Assembly: GCF_018986915.1 (NCBI RefSeq)
Contig: NZ_CP076723.1
Span: 3,638,501 to 3,702,500 of the forward strand
Direction: 5' to 3'
From: Geomonas oryzisoli
Lineage (GTDB): Bacteria; Desulfobacterota; Desulfuromonadia; Geobacterales; Geobacteraceae
DNA length: 64,000 nucleotides
The first letter of the stretch is position 1, and each line of letters opens with the position of its first letter. Below the pieces are notes generated by a model. The model was given only the letters and a program-made list of their open reading frames with translations, did not search any database and was not told the origin of the DNA. Made by a program: the position numbers and the translations under genes. Positions 26,181 to 35,743 of the stretch are shown here, one piece after another.

Positions 26181-27423
26181 AGCGCAGCGCCTCGGCGGGG
26201 GCCATGCGCGATGCGGCCCAGGAGGGGTACAGTGTCGCGGCGAAGGAGATGAGCACTGCGGTGACGCTTATGAGCACGACGTCGGACGCGACCACCTGGG
26301 ACGGGAAGTGGTCCAGGTAGTAGATGTCCTTGCTGAAGAGCTCGAAGCCGGTCAGCTTCTGGATCACCGAGACGATCGGCTCCAGGTTGAGGGCGACCAG
26401 CAGCCCCCCCAGCACGCCGATGATGGTGCCCAGGACGCCGATGATGAGCCCCTCGAAGACGAAGATGCGCATGATGCTGCGGCTGGTCGCCCCCATCGAT
26501 TTCAGGATGGCGATGTCGCGGGTCTTCTCCATGACCACCATGAACAGGGTGGAGGCGATGCCGAAGGCAGCCACCAGCACGATCAGGGTCAGGATGATGA
26601 ACATCACGCTCTTCTCGGTCTTCAGCGCGAACAGGATGTTCTTGTTCATCTGCATCCAGTCACGGGCATGGTACGGGGGGCCCAGTTCCCGGTCGATCTG
26701 GCGGGCCAGCTCCCCGGTCTTGTACACGTCGCGCACCTTCAGCTGGATCCCGGTCACCACGTCGCCCAGTCCCAGGAACTGCTGGGCCTCCTTGAGCGAG
26801 ACGTAGGCCAGCGTCGAGTCGTACTCGAACATGCCGGTATTGAAGATGCCGGTGATGCGGAAGCGGTTCAGCTTGGGCATCATCCCCAGCGGGGTGATGT
26901 TCCCCATCGGGGAGATGACGTCCACCGTGTCACCCAGGAAAAGCCCCAGGTTCTTGGCGAGCTCCTTGCCGATGACCACCCCAGGCGTCTTGCCCACCTC
27001 GGCTTCCAGCGACTTCAGGTCGCCCTCGACCATCGACTTGTGCAGGTTGGTCACCTTGGCGTCGGTGGCGACGTCGATGCCGCGCAGGACGACGCCGGAG
27101 ACGTTCTTGCCGGTGGAAAGCATCACCTGGTTGTAGATGAAGGGGGTCGAGGCAACCACGCCGTCGACACCCTGCAGCTTCTTCATCAGCTGCGGATAGT
27201 CCTGCACCGCGCCGACGCCGCTTAGGACCACGATGTGGGCGTTGGTGCCGAGGATCTTCTCCTTCAGATCTTCCTCGAACCCGGTCATCACGGCCAGAAC
27301 GATGATGAGGGCCATGACGCCCAGCGCCACGCCCGCCACCGAGATCAGGGTAATCAGCGAGATGAAGGTCGATTTGCGCTTCGCCTTCAGGTAGCGCAGC
27401 CCTATGAAGAGCTCAAAGGGCAT
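26173..27423 (-). CDS. lolC: Lipoprotein-releasing ABC transporter, permease subunit
   Basis: The 416-residue permease has the LolC/E architecture. TM1 is near residues 20-45 ([21 protein letters not shown] region), a large periplasmic MacB-type domain spans about 46-270, and three C-terminal helices end in [25 protein letters not shown] sequence. Only one permease gene is present beside lolD, as in bacteria whose transporter is a homodimer (LolF-like) instead of LolC plus LolE. It abuts lysS. Confidence 0.88.
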   Translation of the reverse strand: MPFELFIGLRYLKAKRKSTFISLITLISVAGVALGVMALIIVLAVMTGFEEDLKEKILGTNAHIVVLSGVGAVQDYPQLMKKLQGVDGVVASTPFIYNQVMLSTGKNVSGVVLRGIDVATDAKVTNLHKSMVEGDLKSLEAEVGKTPGVVIGKELAKNLGLFLGDTVDVISPMGNITPLGMMPKLNRFRITGIFNTGMFEYDSTLAYVSLKEAQQFLGLGDVVTGIQLKVRDVYKTGELARQIDRELGPPYHARDWMQMNKNILFALKTEKSVMFIILTLIVLVAAFGIASTLFMVVMEKTRDIAILKSMGATSRSIMRIFVFEGLIIGVLGTIIGVLGGLLVALNLEPIVSVIQKLTGFELFSKDIYYLDHFPSQVVASDVVLISVTAVLISFAATLYPSWAASRMAPAEALRYE

Positions 27424-28901
27424 TATTTGCCCTCTTTACGCAACTGCGGGAACAGGATGACGTCGCGGATCGACGGAGAGTCGGTGAGCAGCATGACCAG
27501 GCGGTCGATGCCGATCCCCTCGCCGGCGGTGGGCGGCAGACCGTACTCCAGGGCGCGGATATAGTCCTCGTCCATGTAGTGCGCCTCTTCGTCGCCTTTG
27601 TCCTTGGCGGCGACCTGGGCCAGGAAGCGCTCCTTCTGGTCGCGCGGGTCGTTCAGCTCGGAGAAGGCGTTGGCCATCTCGCGGCCGGCGCAGAAGAACT
27701 CGAAGCGGTCCACGTACTCAGGGTCGTGGTCGTTCTTCCTGGACAGCGGCGAAACCTCGGTCGGGTAGTTGGTGATGAAGGTCGGCTGGATCAGCTTGGT
27801 CTCGGCGACCTCCTCGAAGATCTCGGTGATCAGCTTGCCGTAGCCGATGTCCTCGGGGAGCTCCAGCCCGATTTTCTGGGCGTAGGCGAATGCCAGGTCG
27901 CGGTCCTCGAGGCTCTTGGCGTCGATGTCGCCGTACTCGAGGATCGCCTCCTTCACGGTGAACCTCTTCCAGGGGCGCTGGAAGCTGATCGCCTCGCCGC
28001 CGTAGGTGAAGTCCAGCGTCCCCAGGAGTTCCTGGGCCACGTGGCAGAGCAGTTCCTCGGTGAAATTCATCAGGTCCTCGAAGGTCGCGTAGGCCTGGTA
28101 GAACTCCATCATGGTGAACTCGGGGTTGTGGCGCACCGAGATACCTTCGTTACGGAAGTTGCGGTTGATCTCGAAGACGCGCTCGAAGCCGCCGACCACC
28201 AGGCGCTTCAGGTAGAGCTCCGGGGCGATGCGCAGGAACAGTTCCATGTCCAGCGCGTTGTGATGGGTCACGAACGGTTTCGCGGTGGCGCCCCCCGGGA
28301 TCGGGTGCATCATCGGGGTCTCGACCTCGAGGAAATCGTTTTTGGTCATGAACTCACGGATGAGGTGCACGACCTTGGAGCGTTTGTAGAAGACTTCGCG
28401 CACTTCCGGGGAGACGATCAAGTCGACGTAGCGCTGGCGGTAACGGGTCTCGACGTCGGTCAGGCCGTGGAACTTCTCGGGCAGCGGCAAAAGCGACTTG
28501 GTCAAAAGGCGCACGGTGGAAACGGCCAAGGACAGTTCACCGGTCTTGGTGCGGAACGGGGTGCCGGTGGCGCCGATGATGTCGCCGATGTCGTAGTTTT
28601 CGAACTCGGCGAAGAGTTCTTCGCCCAGGGTGTCCTTCTTCAGATAGAGCTGCATGCGCCCCTTGCGGTCCTGCACCTGCACGAAGGCGGCCTTGCCGAA
28701 AGAGCGGCGCATGATGATACGGCCGGCAACCACGAAGGTCTGCGGATCGTCTTCGATCACTTCCTTGTCGCCGTAGGCGTCACGCACGTCGGCGGAGGTA
28801 TGCTGAGGTTTGTAGTCGTTCGGGTACGGGTTGATGCCCGCCTCCCACAATGCATCTACCTTGCGTCTTCTCTGCAGCAGCAGTTCGCTCAACTCTTCCA
28901 T
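27423..28901 (-). CDS. lysS: Lysyl-tRNA synthetase (class II)
   Basis: The 492-residue protein has an N-terminal OB-fold anticodon-binding domain (about 60-150). The class IIb catalytic domain has motif 2 [21 protein letters not shown] near residue 255 and motif 3 [19 protein letters not shown] near the C-terminus. It charges tRNA-Lys. It is the first gene of the minus-strand run that continues into lolC/D with a one-base overlap. Confidence 0.97.
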   Translation of the reverse strand: MEELSELLLQRRRKVDALWEAGINPYPNDYKPQHTSADVRDAYGDKEVIEDDPQTFVVAGRIIMRRSFGKAAFVQVQDRKGRMQLYLKKDTLGEELFAEFENYDIGDIIGATGTPFRTKTGELSLAVSTVRLLTKSLLPLPEKFHGLTDVETRYRQRYVDLIVSPEVREVFYKRSKVVHLIREFMTKNDFLEVETPMMHPIPGGATAKPFVTHHNALDMELFLRIAPELYLKRLVVGGFERVFEINRNFRNEGISVRHNPEFTMMEFYQAYATFEDLMNFTEELLCHVAQELLGTLDFTYGGEAISFQRPWKRFTVKEAILEYGDIDAKSLEDRDLAFAYAQKIGLELPEDIGYGKLITEIFEEVAETKLIQPTFITNYPTEVSPLSRKNDHDPEYVDRFEFFCAGREMANAFSELNDPRDQKERFLAQVAAKDKGDEEAHYMDEDYIRALEYGLPPTAGEGIGIDRLVMLLTDSPSIRDVILFPQLRKEGK

Positions 28902-28989
28902 GTTATCTGCAACCTTTCTTTACCGCGTTGGGCTGTGAAACAATCCGTCAAACTAAACTATTTGCGTCAACCAAGTCAAGGGAAAAGGG

Positions 28990-29032
28990 GGTACGGCTCA
29001 GCCCGTGACACAAAGCTAAAGCCGTATCCGTC
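28990..29032 (-). terminator. Possible terminator after the RCC1-repeat gene
   Basis: On the minus strand GGATACGGCT pairs with AGCCGTACC across a 20-base loop, followed by CCCCTTTTCCC. The tail is a weak T-run, so termination is plausible but not certain. Confidence 0.4.
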
Positions 29033-29044
29033 CTGACAAATGTG

Positions 29045-30382
29045 CTACTTGAACTTGACTGTGACCGGTGTCTTGAAGTAGGGAATTCCCGACTTGGTAT
29101 CGACCGTGTTGCCAAGCTGCCCCATGCTGTTATTGCCCCAGCCGTACCAGACTCCGGCGACCAAGGCGAAAGAGCTCTTGCCGAAGGCGGCTACGTCGGA
29201 AACGTCGGTCATCGGGGCGCCGCTCGCCATCAGGGTGGAGACGAGCGCCGCACTGCTGGTGCTGGTGCCGTCGCCCAGTTGGCCGGCGGAGTTGAGGCCC
29301 ATGGCTTTGACGTACCAGGTACCGTCGTTTTGCGTGCTATTAAGCGACCCCATGAGCAGCAGGATGTGGTTGGTGCCGTTCACGATCTTCTTGATGACGC
29401 CGTCTCTGACATCCGTGATCTCGAGCACCTTTACCGGCGTGGCGCTGCTCGTTTTCACAGGGATGTTGGGTCCCAGTTCGCCTCGGTCGTTGTACCCCCA
29501 TCCCCAGAGCGTCTCGCTGGTGATGTTGCCTGCGTCGTCCCGACGTACCTGCAGCGCGAGTCCGGCGCTGGCAAGTGCGGAGATCTGCTCTATCTTCTCC
29601 GTGCCGGAGGTGACGCCGGAGGCCGGGATGGTCACCTTCTTCGGGCTGGAGCAGACGGATGAGTACGCGCCGAAGGGGACCAGCAGGTTGACGTGCTCCG
29701 ACTTGGTGAGATCCCTGTTGTTACCCCAGACATAAACGTCACCATTGTCGAAAAGCGCCATGGAGAACACGCCGCCTGCGGCAACCTTCCTGGCGGTCAG
29801 GGCGGCAAGATCCTCGCCGTCGTGGCCGAGGCTGATATGGACGGGGATCTTGGAGTTGGAGGTCAGACTGTTGCCCAGCTGGCGGTACAGATTCTGGCCC
29901 CAGCTGTAGACCTGGCCGTCGGCGACAGCGAGGGAGTGATCTCCGCCTGCGGCGATGTCGGTCACCGCGGTGACCGCGGGCTCGAAGGTCACCGGGACCG
30001 GGGACTTTTTGTAGGCATCCGGGTAGGTCGTCGAAGCGTCCTTGTTGCCCAACTGGCCGTACAGGTTGTAGCCCCAGGAATACACCGTGCTGCCGTTGGT
30101 AACCATGGTGTGCGCATTGCCTGCCACGGCCTGCGTCATGTACTCCATACCCGGCACCGGGACGGCGATCTCGCGCTTGGTGAAGGTGCCGTCACCGAGT
30201 TGCCCGAAGCCGTTGTACCCCATGGTGAAGGTGGTGTGGTTCCGGAAGATGACGCTGTGCTCGTAAAAAATGGTGACGGTGGAGGGGATGTGATCGTTGG
30301 AGGAGGAACCGCCGCAGCCGGAAAGCGCGGCGGTAAGAAGCCCGGCGCAGATCAAAAGCCTGAAACGCCTGCGATTTTGCAT
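29045..30382 (-). CDS. RCC1-repeat lipoprotein
   Basis: The 445-residue protein has a lipoprotein signal peptide (LLICAGLLTAALSGCGG; lipobox Cys near residue 22). About seven RCC1-type blades follow, recognised by recurring GYNGFGQLGDGT, GYNLYGQLGN, GQNLYRQLGN, GLNSAGQLGDGT and GWGNNSMGQLGN motifs. It should form a beta-propeller anchored at the outer or inner membrane. Bacterial RCC1 lipoproteins have no established function; ligand or protein binding is the usual guess. It is monocistronic and divergent from ettA. Confidence 0.85.
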   Translation of the reverse strand: MQNRRRFRLLICAGLLTAALSGCGGSSSNDHIPSTVTIFYEHSVIFRNHTTFTMGYNGFGQLGDGTFTKREIAVPVPGMEYMTQAVAGNAHTMVTNGSTVYSWGYNLYGQLGNKDASTTYPDAYKKSPVPVTFEPAVTAVTDIAAGGDHSLAVADGQVYSWGQNLYRQLGNSLTSNSKIPVHISLGHDGEDLAALTARKVAAGGVFSMALFDNGDVYVWGNNRDLTKSEHVNLLVPFGAYSSVCSSPKKVTIPASGVTSGTEKIEQISALASAGLALQVRRDDAGNITSETLWGWGYNDRGELGPNIPVKTSSATPVKVLEITDVRDGVIKKIVNGTNHILLLMGSLNSTQNDGTWYVKAMGLNSAGQLGDGTSTSSAALVSTLMASGAPMTDVSDVAAFGKSSFALVAGVWYGWGNNSMGQLGNTVDTKSGIPYFKTPVTVKFK

Positions 30383-30418
30383 ATGAGAGACCCCTTGAAG
30401 GTTAATTCAATCCGGCGG

Positions 30419-30447
30419 ATTTAACTATACATAAAAGGGAATGTCAA
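30419..30447 (-). promoter_or_regulatory. Sigma-70-type promoter for the RCC1 lipoprotein gene
   Basis: On the minus strand TTGACA (30,442-30,447) is followed after 17 bases by TTAAAT (30,419-30,424), about 40 bases before the ATG at 30,382. The -35 is perfect and the -10 fits four of six positions. Confidence 0.6.
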
Positions 30448-30471
30448 GGACGGACTCCGGGGTGATCGCAG

Positions 30472-30501
30472 TTGACAGGCCGCAGTACTTGCATGTAATA
30501 A
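30472..30501 (+). promoter_or_regulatory. Sigma-70-type promoter for ettA
   Basis: TTGACA at 30,472-30,477 and TAATAA at 30,496-30,501 are separated by 18 bases, 50 bases upstream of the ettA start. It is back-to-back with the promoter of the RCC1 gene. Confidence 0.65.
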
Positions 30502-30553
30502 TGGCCATTTTACAAAACGATACAAAGCTTAATAAAACAATACGGAGGAAGTC

Positions 30554-32239
30554 ATGGCTATCGAGCCGAACAAGGTCATCTACTCGATGATCGGTGTGAG
30601 CAAGTTCTACGATAAGAAACCGGTGCTGAAAGACATCTACCTCTCCTACTTCTACGGCGCTAAGATCGGCGTGCTCGGCCTGAACGGCTCAGGCAAGAGC
30701 TCGCTCTTAAAGATCCTTGCCGGCACGGACAAGGAGTTCAACGGCAAGACCATCCTCTCCCCGGGCTACACGGTCGGGTTTCTGGAGCAGGAGCCGACCC
30801 TGGATCCCTCCAAGACCGTGCGCCAGTGCGTCGAGGAAGGCGTGCAGGAAGTGGTCGACCTGGTCAACGAGTTCAACGAGATAAACATGAAGTTCGGCGA
30901 GGAGATGACCGACGCCGAGATGGAGAAGCTGTGCGACCGCCAGGCCAAGGTGCAGGAGAAGCTGGACCACCTGGACGCCTGGGACCTGGACAGCCGCCTG
31001 GAACTCGCCATGGACGCGCTGCGTTGCCCGCCCCCCGAGACCAACGTCGCCAACCTCTCCGGCGGTGAGAAGCGCCGCGTGGCCCTGTGCCGCCTGCTTT
31101 TGCAGAAGCCGGACATCCTTCTTCTGGATGAGCCGACCAACCACCTCGACGCCGAGAGTGTCGCCTGGCTGGAGCAGCACCTGCAGCGTTACGCCGGCAC
31201 CGTCATCGCCGTGACCCACGACCGCTACTTCCTGGACAACGTCGCTGGCTGGATCCTGGAGCTCGACCGCGGCCAGGGGATCCCGTGGCAGGGTAACTAC
31301 TCGTCCTGGCTGGAGCAGAAGGAGAAGCGCCTGGCCCAGGAGGAGAAGACCGAGAGCGAGCGCCAGAAGACCCTGAAGCGCGAGCTGGAGTGGATCAGGA
31401 TGTCCCCGAAGGGTCGCCACGCCAAGGGTAAGGCGCGCATCAACTCCTACGAGGAGATGCTGAACACCGAGAGCGAGCAGCGGGCCAAGGACCTGGAGAT
31501 CTTCATCCCGCCCGGGCCGCGCCTGGGCGGCGTGGTGGTCGAGGCGGAGAACGTCAGCAAGGGGTACGGCGAAAAGCTCCTCATCGAGGGGATGGAGTTC
31601 CGGCTCCCGCCGGGCGGCATCGTCGGCGTGATCGGCCCCAACGGCGCCGGCAAGACCACCCTGTTCCGCATGATCACCGGCGAGGAGAAGCCGGACTCCG
31701 GCACCTTCAAGACCGGCGAAACCGTCAAGCTCGCCTACGTGGACCAGAGCAGGGACGCGCTTGACCCGGACAAGACCATCTGGGAGGTCATTTCGGAGGG
31801 GCAGGAGCAGTTGCAGCTCGGCAAGCAGCTGGTGAACTCCCGCGCCTACGTGGCCCGTTTCAACTTCTCCGGCGCCGACCAGCAGAAGAAAGTCGGCATG
31901 CTCTCCGGCGGCGAACGTAACCGCGTGCACCTCGCCAAGATGCTCAAGGAGGGCGGCAACGTGATCCTCCTGGACGAACCGACCAACGACCTCGACGTGA
32001 ACACCATGCGTGCGCTGGAGGAAGCGCTGGAGAACTTCGCCGGCTGCGCCGTGGTCATCTCCCACGACCGCTGGTTCCTGGACAGGATCGCCACCCACAT
32101 CCTCGCCTTCGAAGGGGACAGCAAGGTGGTCTGGTTCGAGGGGAACTACTCCGAGTACGAGGAAGACCGCCATGCCCGTCTGGGTACCGCGGCCGACCAG
32201 CCGCACCGCATCAGGTACCGCCAGCTCACCCGCGCCTAG
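30554..32239 (+). CDS. ettA: Energy-dependent translational throttle protein (ABC-F)
   Basis: The 561-residue soluble protein has tandem ABC domains and no membrane segment. ABC1 has [12 protein letters not shown] and [18 protein letters not shown]2 has [12 protein letters not shown] and [15 protein letters not shown]. The P-site tRNA interaction linker between them is charged ([20 protein letters not shown]). EttA binds the ribosomal E site and gates the first elongation steps in response to the ADP/ATP ratio. The start has GGAGGAAGTC upstream. The length and opening ([16 protein letters not shown]) match EttA well. Confidence 0.95.
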   Translation: MAIEPNKVIYSMIGVSKFYDKKPVLKDIYLSYFYGAKIGVLGLNGSGKSSLLKILAGTDKEFNGKTILSPGYTVGFLEQEPTLDPSKTVRQCVEEGVQEVVDLVNEFNEINMKFGEEMTDAEMEKLCDRQAKVQEKLDHLDAWDLDSRLELAMDALRCPPPETNVANLSGGEKRRVALCRLLLQKPDILLLDEPTNHLDAESVAWLEQHLQRYAGTVIAVTHDRYFLDNVAGWILELDRGQGIPWQGNYSSWLEQKEKRLAQEEKTESERQKTLKRELEWIRMSPKGRHAKGKARINSYEEMLNTESEQRAKDLEIFIPPGPRLGGVVVEAENVSKGYGEKLLIEGMEFRLPPGGIVGVIGPNGAGKTTLFRMITGEEKPDSGTFKTGETVKLAYVDQSRDALDPDKTIWEVISEGQEQLQLGKQLVNSRAYVARFNFSGADQQKKVGMLSGGERNRVHLAKMLKEGGNVILLDEPTNDLDVNTMRALEEALENFAGCAVVISHDRWFLDRIATHILAFEGDSKVVWFEGNYSEYEEDRHARLGTAADQPHRIRYRQLTRA

Positions 32240-32257
32240 GCGGAGGCGACAATGAGA

Positions 32258-32296
32258 AAGGGGGCGGCCGAAAAATCGGCCGCCCCCTTTTTTTTT
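32258..32296 (+). terminator. Strong intrinsic terminator of ettA
   Basis: A perfect 12-base stem (GGGGGCGGCCGA / TCGGCCGCCCCC) with an AAAA loop is followed by nine T residues, 19 bases past the ettA stop. Confidence 0.95.
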
Positions 32297-32321
32297 GCAG
32301 CTGCTGCTTTTTGTCCGACAT

Positions 32322-32366
32322 CGGACCGGTCGGACCAGTCCGACTAGTCCGACTGGTCCGAGTCAG
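32322..32366. repeat. Nonamer tandem/inverted array overlapping the bioC 3' end
   Basis: Five consecutive 9-base units read CGGACCGGT, CGGACCAGT, CCGACTAGT, CCGACTGGT and CCGAGTCAG. The first pair is the inverse of the later ones, so the array is also palindromic. The last units run into the bioC coding sequence and supply its C-terminal SDSDQSD residues and stop. Confidence 0.7.
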
Positions 32367-33177
32367 ACAGCTGTTCCTTCCTCGCCACCCCGTACACCAC
32401 CTCGTAGGTCGCCGGCACTCCCGCCTCGCTGCCGAACTGCTTGCGGTAGCTTGCCATCATCTCCAGCATCACCCGCCGCTCCGACAATCCCTTACCGCTG
32501 GCGGGCGCCGTGCTGCCCGCGCCGATCCTCTTCAGCGAGCGCAGCAACTCCGGCACATCCGGGTGCAGTTCGACCTCCAGCTCCGAGCTGACCCGCTGCA
32601 CACCAAAGCCTGCCCGCCCCAGCGCGGCCGACACCGCTTCGGCGGCAAAAAAACTGTGGGTCCGGTCGGTGCCACCTCCCAACACCGCGCGGTAGGACTC
32701 GCGCAGTTCAAACAGAGTACGCTCTCCGAAGAGGGCGAAACAGAACACCCCGCCGGGCTTCAGCACCCGGTGCGCCTCCGAGAACGCCTGGTCCAGGGTG
32801 GCGAGCCATTGGTAGGTCGAGGTGGAAACGACAACGTCGAAGCTCTCCGCTTCAAAGGGGAGCGATTCCGCGTCGGCGTTCACGACGCGAACGCGTCTGC
32901 CGGCGAGGTTCGCGGTGGCGGCCTGGCACATCCCCGGCGCGAGATCCGCGCCGACGGCATCCATGTCCGGATAGAGGTCGGTCAGCCGCGCCAGCAGCCT
33001 TCCCGTCCCGGCGCCGACGTCCAGCAGGTGAGCCGGGCTCACCCCTTCCCCCTGCAGCAGCCCGAGCAGCTTCTCCACCACCCGCCCCTGGACCACGGCG
33101 TGCCGGTCGTAATCGGTCGCCTGGCGGTGGAACGATTCCCGCACCTTATCTCTGTCTATCTCTGCTGCCATCGACAC
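32344..33177 (-). CDS. bioC: Malonyl-ACP O-methyltransferase
   Basis: The 277-residue SAM-dependent methyltransferase begins with the DKVRESFHRQATDYDRHAVVQ helix seen in BioC. It has the class I motif LLDVGAGTGRLLARL near residue 46, and VVVSTSTYQWLATLD and FALFGERTLFELR follow. It methylates malonyl-ACP to disguise it as a fatty acid primer for pimelate synthesis. The next upstream gene is a BioH-type esterase, which removes the methyl at the end. The C-terminus is built from a nonamer repeat. Confidence 0.9.
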   Translation of the reverse strand: MSMAAEIDRDKVRESFHRQATDYDRHAVVQGRVVEKLLGLLQGEGVSPAHLLDVGAGTGRLLARLTDLYPDMDAVGADLAPGMCQAATANLAGRRVRVVNADAESLPFEAESFDVVVSTSTYQWLATLDQAFSEAHRVLKPGGVFCFALFGERTLFELRESYRAVLGGGTDRTHSFFAAEAVSAALGRAGFGVQRVSSELEVELHPDVPELLRSLKRIGAGSTAPASGKGLSERRVMLEMMASYRKQFGSEAGVPATYEVVYGVARKEQLSDSDQSD

Positions 33178-33216
33178 CTTCTGAATTAAAAACCAGTGGA
33201 ATCCGCTACCTGTAGC

Positions 33217-33306
33217 TCCCCCCTTTGCGAAGGGGGGCGGGGGCGGGATTTGCCTCTCCTACCGAAAGCAAAATCCCCCTAAATCCCCCTTCGCAAAGGG
33301 GGACTT
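33217..33306. repeat. ~90-base hairpin repeat, copy 2
   Basis: This has the same structure as 16,708-16,799: a CCCCCCTTTGCGAAGGGGGG hairpin, GGGATTTGCCTCTCC, then AAATCCCCCTTCGCAAAGGGGG. It lies between bioC and bioH. Two copies 16.5 kb apart with matching interiors show a dispersed family. Confidence 0.8.
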
Positions 33307-33368
33307 TTGCCATTCTCTTCTTGCCAAAGGGGCAGCATCTACCAGCGGAAGCTACTTGCTAATCGGCA

Positions 33369-34148
33369 CTACAGCCCTGCGATGAACCCGCGCAGCACCG
33401 CGTTGAACCGCTCCGGCCTGGTCATGAAGGGGGCGTGACCGCACCCCTCAAATATCTCCAGCCGCGCCATCGGGAGCTGCTGCGCCAGATAAGTCGAAGC
33501 AGCAAGGGGGCATACGGTGTCCAGCTCGCCGTGGATGACGAGCACCGGCCGGTCCACCTGGGGCAGTTGCGCCCGCAGGTCCGCCGTGGACAGGATGTTG
33601 AGCGATTGCATGACCGCCTCACGATCGGCCGAGCGCCCCCCGAGCACGATCTCGTGCACGATGCGCTGGTACAGATCGTGGTCCAGTTCACCTTCGGCGA
33701 ACATTCCCTTGAAGAAATCCCCCATGGTCTTCTGGTGGTCGCGCCTGAGGCGCAGCCCCATCCCCTTCACCTCGACCGGCGCTTTCCCATGCGGATAATC
33801 GTCCGTGCTGGCGTAGCGGGCGTTGCCTCCCACGAGCACCATCCCGGCCAGGCGGGAGCGCAGCGCCGGGAAGGCCTGCAGCGTCACCTGTACCCCCATC
33901 GACCACCCCACCAGGACCGCGTCCCGCAAATCCAGCTCTTCGAAGAATCCGGCCAGATCCGAGGCGTAATCGTCGATGGTGTAGGAGGGAGCCGGCTCGG
34001 AATGGCCGTGGCCGCGCATGTCCAAAAAGATGAGCCGCCCCGTGTCCTGCAGCTCCTGCTGGAAACGCCAGGCCCGCCCGGACATCGCCCAGCCGTGGAC
34101 AAAAACGACCGGTCGTCCCGCTCCGGTTTCCTGAAATTGCAAGGTCAT
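33369..34148 (-). CDS. bioH: Pimeloyl-ACP methyl ester carboxylesterase (BioH-type hydrolase)
   Basis: The 259-residue alpha/beta hydrolase has the oxyanion segment FVHGWAMSGRAW, nucleophile elbow VGWSMGVQ (Ser near residue 83), acid in HGELDTVCPL and histidine in GCGHAPFM. It hydrolyses pimeloyl-ACP methyl ester, releasing the pimeloyl chain for BioF. The BioH call rests on the position between bioF and bioC; sequence alone only gives the hydrolase family. The ATG at 34,148 follows AAGGAACAATATT, part of which is an 11-base direct repeat. Confidence 0.8.
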   Translation of the reverse strand: MTLQFQETGAGRPVVFVHGWAMSGRAWRFQQELQDTGRLIFLDMRGHGHSEPAPSYTIDDYASDLAGFFEELDLRDAVLVGWSMGVQVTLQAFPALRSRLAGMVLVGGNARYASTDDYPHGKAPVEVKGMGLRLRRDHQKTMGDFFKGMFAEGELDHDLYQRIVHEIVLGGRSADREAVMQSLNILSTADLRAQLPQVDRPVLVIHGELDTVCPLAASTYLAQQLPMARLEIFEGCGHAPFMTRPERFNAVLRGFIAGL

Positions 34149-34151
34149 CTG

Positions 34152-34301
34152 AATATTGTTCCTTCTACAAAAGATGAAAAGCAGTTACGCAAAGAACACG
34201 AAGTATGCGCGAAGCACGCAATGAATGCCTGGCCTGGGTTACCTTTGAGCTCTCTGCGGCTACTCAGCGTTCTTTGCGTAACTGCTATTTAATATTGTTC
34301 C
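34152..34301. mobile_element. MITE-like insertion flanked by 11-base direct repeats
   Basis: AATATTGTTCC occurs at 34,152-34,162 and again at 34,291-34,301. Between them an 18-base perfect terminal inverted repeat (AGCAGTTACGCAAAGAAC at 34,180-34,197, complement at 34,269-34,286) brackets a 71-base interior with further GCGAAG-type units. The layout matches a small non-autonomous insertion with target duplication. Its right end supplies the bioF stop codon (34,285-34,287). No transposase is present. Confidence 0.65.
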
Positions 34302-35469
34302 AAACTACCCCAACCTTCTTCCCCACCCGTGCGATGGTGTCGGCGGCGGCTTCCAGATCGGCGGCCTCGTGGGTCGCCATGATGGTGCAGCGCAGACGAC
34401 AGCTCCCGGCCGGTACGGTGGGAGGCCTGATCCCCTGCACGAAGATCCCCTCGTCCAAAAGCTCCTTGCTGAACTGCATGGTCGCCTCGGCCGGCCCGAC
34501 GAAAATCGGGACGATCTGCGTTTCGCTCCCCATGGTGTCAAAGCCCGCGTCGGCCAGTCTCTTCTTGAAAAGGGCGACGTTCGCCGCCAGCCTGTCCCGC
34601 AGCTCCTTCCCCTCCGGGGAATCGACCAGGTCCAACGCCGCGATGGACGGTGCCAGAACCGCCGGAGGAAGCGAGGTGGAGAAGATGAAGCTGCGCGCCT
34701 TGTTAACCAAGTACTGGCAGATGGTTTCCGATGCCGCAGCATAGGCGCCGAAACTCCCCAGCCCCTTGCCCAGCGTTCCCATGTGGATGTCGACGCCGTC
34801 CATCACCCCCAGCAGCTCGGCGGTGCCGCGCCCGGTCGCCCCCAGGACCCCGGTGCCGTGGGCATCGTCGACCATGAGCAGGGCGTCGTACTGCCGGGCA
34901 AGCCGCACCATCTGCTGCAAAGGGGCGATATCGCCGTCCATGCTGAACACCCCGTCAGTGACGATCAGGCGTCGCCCGGTGCCCGGTTTTTCCTGCAGCA
35001 GCCGCTCCAGGGCCGCCATGTCCCGATGCGGATAACGGTGGAAGTTCGCCCGCGACAGCAGGGCCCCGTCCACGATGCTGGCATGGTTCAGCTTGTCCGA
35101 GAAGATGGCGTCGCCTCGACCGACCAGCGCGGAGATGATCCCGGTATTGGCGGCATAGCCGGAGTTGAAGACCAGCGCCTTTTCGGTTCCCTTGAACCGG
35201 GCGATACGCTGCTCCAGCTTCTCGTGCAGATCCATCGTGCCGGAAACCAGGCGCGATGCCCCGCTTCCGGTCCCGAAGGCCGCGCCGAATACGGCGGCCC
35301 GGCGCAGTGCGGCATGATCGGCCAGCCCGAGATAATTATTGGAGCAAAGCAGCAGCACCCTTTTACCGTCCAGGTCGACGTGACTCCCCTGCGCCCCTTT
35401 TATCACCTTCAGGCTGCGATACAGGCCCTCGGAGCGCAACTGGTCCAGTTCTTCTGCGAATGTCTGCAC
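34285..35469 (-). CDS. bioF: 8-amino-7-oxononanoate synthase
   Basis: This alpha-oxoamine synthase of 394 residues has [32 protein letters not shown] and [12 protein letters not shown]. The PLP-binding lysine is in [14 protein letters not shown]. It condenses pimeloyl-ACP with L-alanine to KAPA. The GTG at 35,469 is chosen because AAAGGAG precedes it; the in-frame codons up to 35,538 lie in the operator region. The last codon and stop come from the inserted element at 34,163-34,290. bioA, bioD and bioB are not in the window. Confidence 0.92.
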   Translation of the reverse strand: MQTFAEELDQLRSEGLYRSLKVIKGAQGSHVDLDGKRVLLLCSNNYLGLADHAALRRAAVFGAAFGTGSGASRLVSGTMDLHEKLEQRIARFKGTEKALVFNSGYAANTGIISALVGRGDAIFSDKLNHASIVDGALLSRANFHRYPHRDMAALERLLQEKPGTGRRLIVTDGVFSMDGDIAPLQQMVRLARQYDALLMVDDAHGTGVLGATGRGTAELLGVMDGVDIHMGTLGKGLGSFGAYAAASETICQYLVNKARSFIFSTSLPPAVLAPSIAALDLVDSPEGKELRDRLAANVALFKKRLADAGFDTMGSETQIVPIFVGPAEATMQFSKELLDEGIFVQGIRPPTVPAGSCRLRCTIMATHEAADLEAAADTIARVGKKVGVVWNNIK

Positions 35470-35506
35470 AGCTTCTCCTTTCCTGCCAGGGGTAAAAGCG
35501 GAGTCA

Positions 35507-35538
35507 TTGTTATTAGCACAGGCGCCCCTATTCGTCAA
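35507..35538 (-). promoter_or_regulatory. Promoter of the bio operon
   Basis: On the minus strand TTGACG (35,533-35,538) is followed 17 bases later by TAATAA, about 40 bases before the bioF GTG. The -35 lies within the left half of the BirA-type operator. Confidence 0.6.
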
Positions 35539-35563
35539 CCTGGCAACCGTCAGCGGTTGACAA
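35532..35563. promoter_or_regulatory. BirA-type biotin operator
   Basis: TCGTCAACC (35,532-35,540), a 14-base spacer, and GGTTGACAA (35,555-35,563) form an inverted repeat. It closely fits the established BirA consensus TTGTAAACC-N14/15-GGTTTACAA. The half-sites overlap the -35 elements of both divergent promoters, so bound BirA-biotinyl-AMP should repress bioF and the Fe-S protein gene together. The site is seen directly; binding is inferred. Confidence 0.75.
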
Positions 35564-35586
35564 ATATATACGCCAACCTCTATAGT
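35557..35586 (+). promoter_or_regulatory. Promoter of the divergent Fe-S protein gene
   Basis: TTGACA (35,557-35,562) and TATAGT (35,581-35,586) are spaced by 18 bases. This would leave a 5' leader of about 150 bases before the ATG at 35,744. The -35 falls in the right half of the BirA-type operator. Confidence 0.55.
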
Positions 35587-35743
35587 GCTGTTTTACAATG
35601 ACATTCCAGCCACACACAACCCGAAGCAGCACCGGTCCCCGAATTGCGCCCCCTCCGAACAGGGATATACTCTTAAAGTTTTTTTAACCGAAAAACTGTC
35701 AGATCCGCTACTCACGCCGCACAGGACCATCAGGAGAGCTGCC

